NCBI GenBank assembly: GCA_030632545.1
Contig: DAOVUO010000206.1
Location: forward strand, 1-5,631
Source: Bacteroidales bacterium
GTDB lineage: Bacteria > Bacteroidota > Bacteroidia > Bacteroidales > DYOH01
Reading direction: 5' to 3'
DNA: 5,631 nt
In this document: positions 5,440 through 5,631 of the stretch, piece after piece
How positions within the stretch are numbered: the first letter of the stretch is position 1
Layout: each line of letters begins with the position of its first letter
The notes under the pieces: generated by a model
What the model saw: only the letters and a program-made list of their open reading frames with translations
Database searches by the model: none
Told to the model about the DNA's origin: nothing
Translations under genes and position numbers: made by a program

Positions 5440-5631
5440 ATGAAACTTTCTGTTGTTATTGTAAACTATAATGTTCAGCATTTCTTGGAACAATGCTTGA
5501 ATTCTGTGTTTAAAGCAGCTCAAGCATTGCTAACATATAATTCAAGTTTTGAAACAGAAGTTTTTGTTGTGGATAATAATTCCGTAGACGGTTCTATTTC
5601 AATGCTTAGAGAGCAATTTCAGCATGTTGAA
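5440..5631 (+). CDS. Family 2 glycosyltransferase, N-terminal part (partial)
   Basis: The ATG at 5440 opens a frame of 64 codons that runs off the window end without a stop. It was read directly from the sequence. The product begins MKLSVVIVNYNV, the first strand of the GT-A fold in family 2 glycosyltransferases. FLEQCLNSV follows, and then EVFVVDNNSVDGS at about 40-52, the nucleotide-sugar-binding VDNxSxDGS signature. This resembles rhamnosyltransferase or WcaA-like enzymes that build surface polysaccharides or glycolipids at the cytoplasmic face of the inner membrane. Sugar and acceptor cannot be told from this fragment. Full-length members usually have about 300-350 residues, so most of the protein lies outside. 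Only 20 bases separate it from the recR stop, which suggests cotranscription. Confidence 0.88.
   Translation, partial: MKLSVVIVNYNVQHFLEQCLNSVFKAAQALLTYNSSFETEVFVVDNNSVDGSISMLREQFQHVE

Noticed and set aside
1..5631. Mobile element, CRISPR array or defence system
   Set aside because: There are no transposase, integrase, nuclease or toxin-like genes, no spaced direct repeats and no terminal inverted repeats; every sizeable frame is a metabolic or housekeeping gene.

Overview
The window looks like chromosomal DNA of an AT-rich Bacteroidota bacterium (Bacteroidales or Flavobacteriia-like). The evidence is threefold. Start codons lack clear Shine-Dalgarno sequences. Three intergenic sites match the Bacteroidota -7 promoter motif TAnnTTTG exactly. 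The alanine dehydrogenase, TsaE and RecR proteins resemble Bacteroidota family members. No phage, insertion sequence, CRISPR array or RNA gene was found, and the DNA is densely coding.

Layout: (i) 1-1751, minus strand: tsaE, then alanine dehydrogenase (ald), then the first 22 codons of an unidentified membrane-anchored or secreted protein. Gaps are only 1 and 4 bases, so this is a tight cotranscribed unit with a good promoter in front of tsaE. (ii) 1778-4692, minus strand: a two-gene citrate-lyase-type operon. The first gene is a fusion of the acyl-carrier subunit (CitD-like) and the beta/aldolase subunit (CitE-like). The second is the alpha/acyl-transferase subunit (CitF-like). A perfect 14-bp hairpin lies just after the citF stop. 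(iii) 4718-5631, plus strand: recR followed after 20 bases by the N-terminus of a family 2 glycosyltransferase that runs off the window. The 194-base gap between (ii) and (iii) carries a pair of back-to-back candidate promoters.

How they work together: the two lyase genes encode all three structural functions of a citrate (or citramalate) lyase. CitF moves the acyl substrate onto the carrier thioester. CitE cleaves the acyl-carrier adduct to an oxo-acid (oxaloacetate or pyruvate), regenerating acetyl-carrier. The accessory genes for making and acetylating the prosthetic group (citC, citX, citG) are absent here and would have to lie elsewhere. The lyase departs from the classical enterobacterial enzyme in three ways: fused carrier and lyase, an altered carrier-serine neighbourhood, and a changed conserved Gly-Gly-His region in CitF. 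It is the most interesting part of the window, but it is a variant of a known system rather than a clearly new one. The remaining genes are ordinary housekeeping functions.
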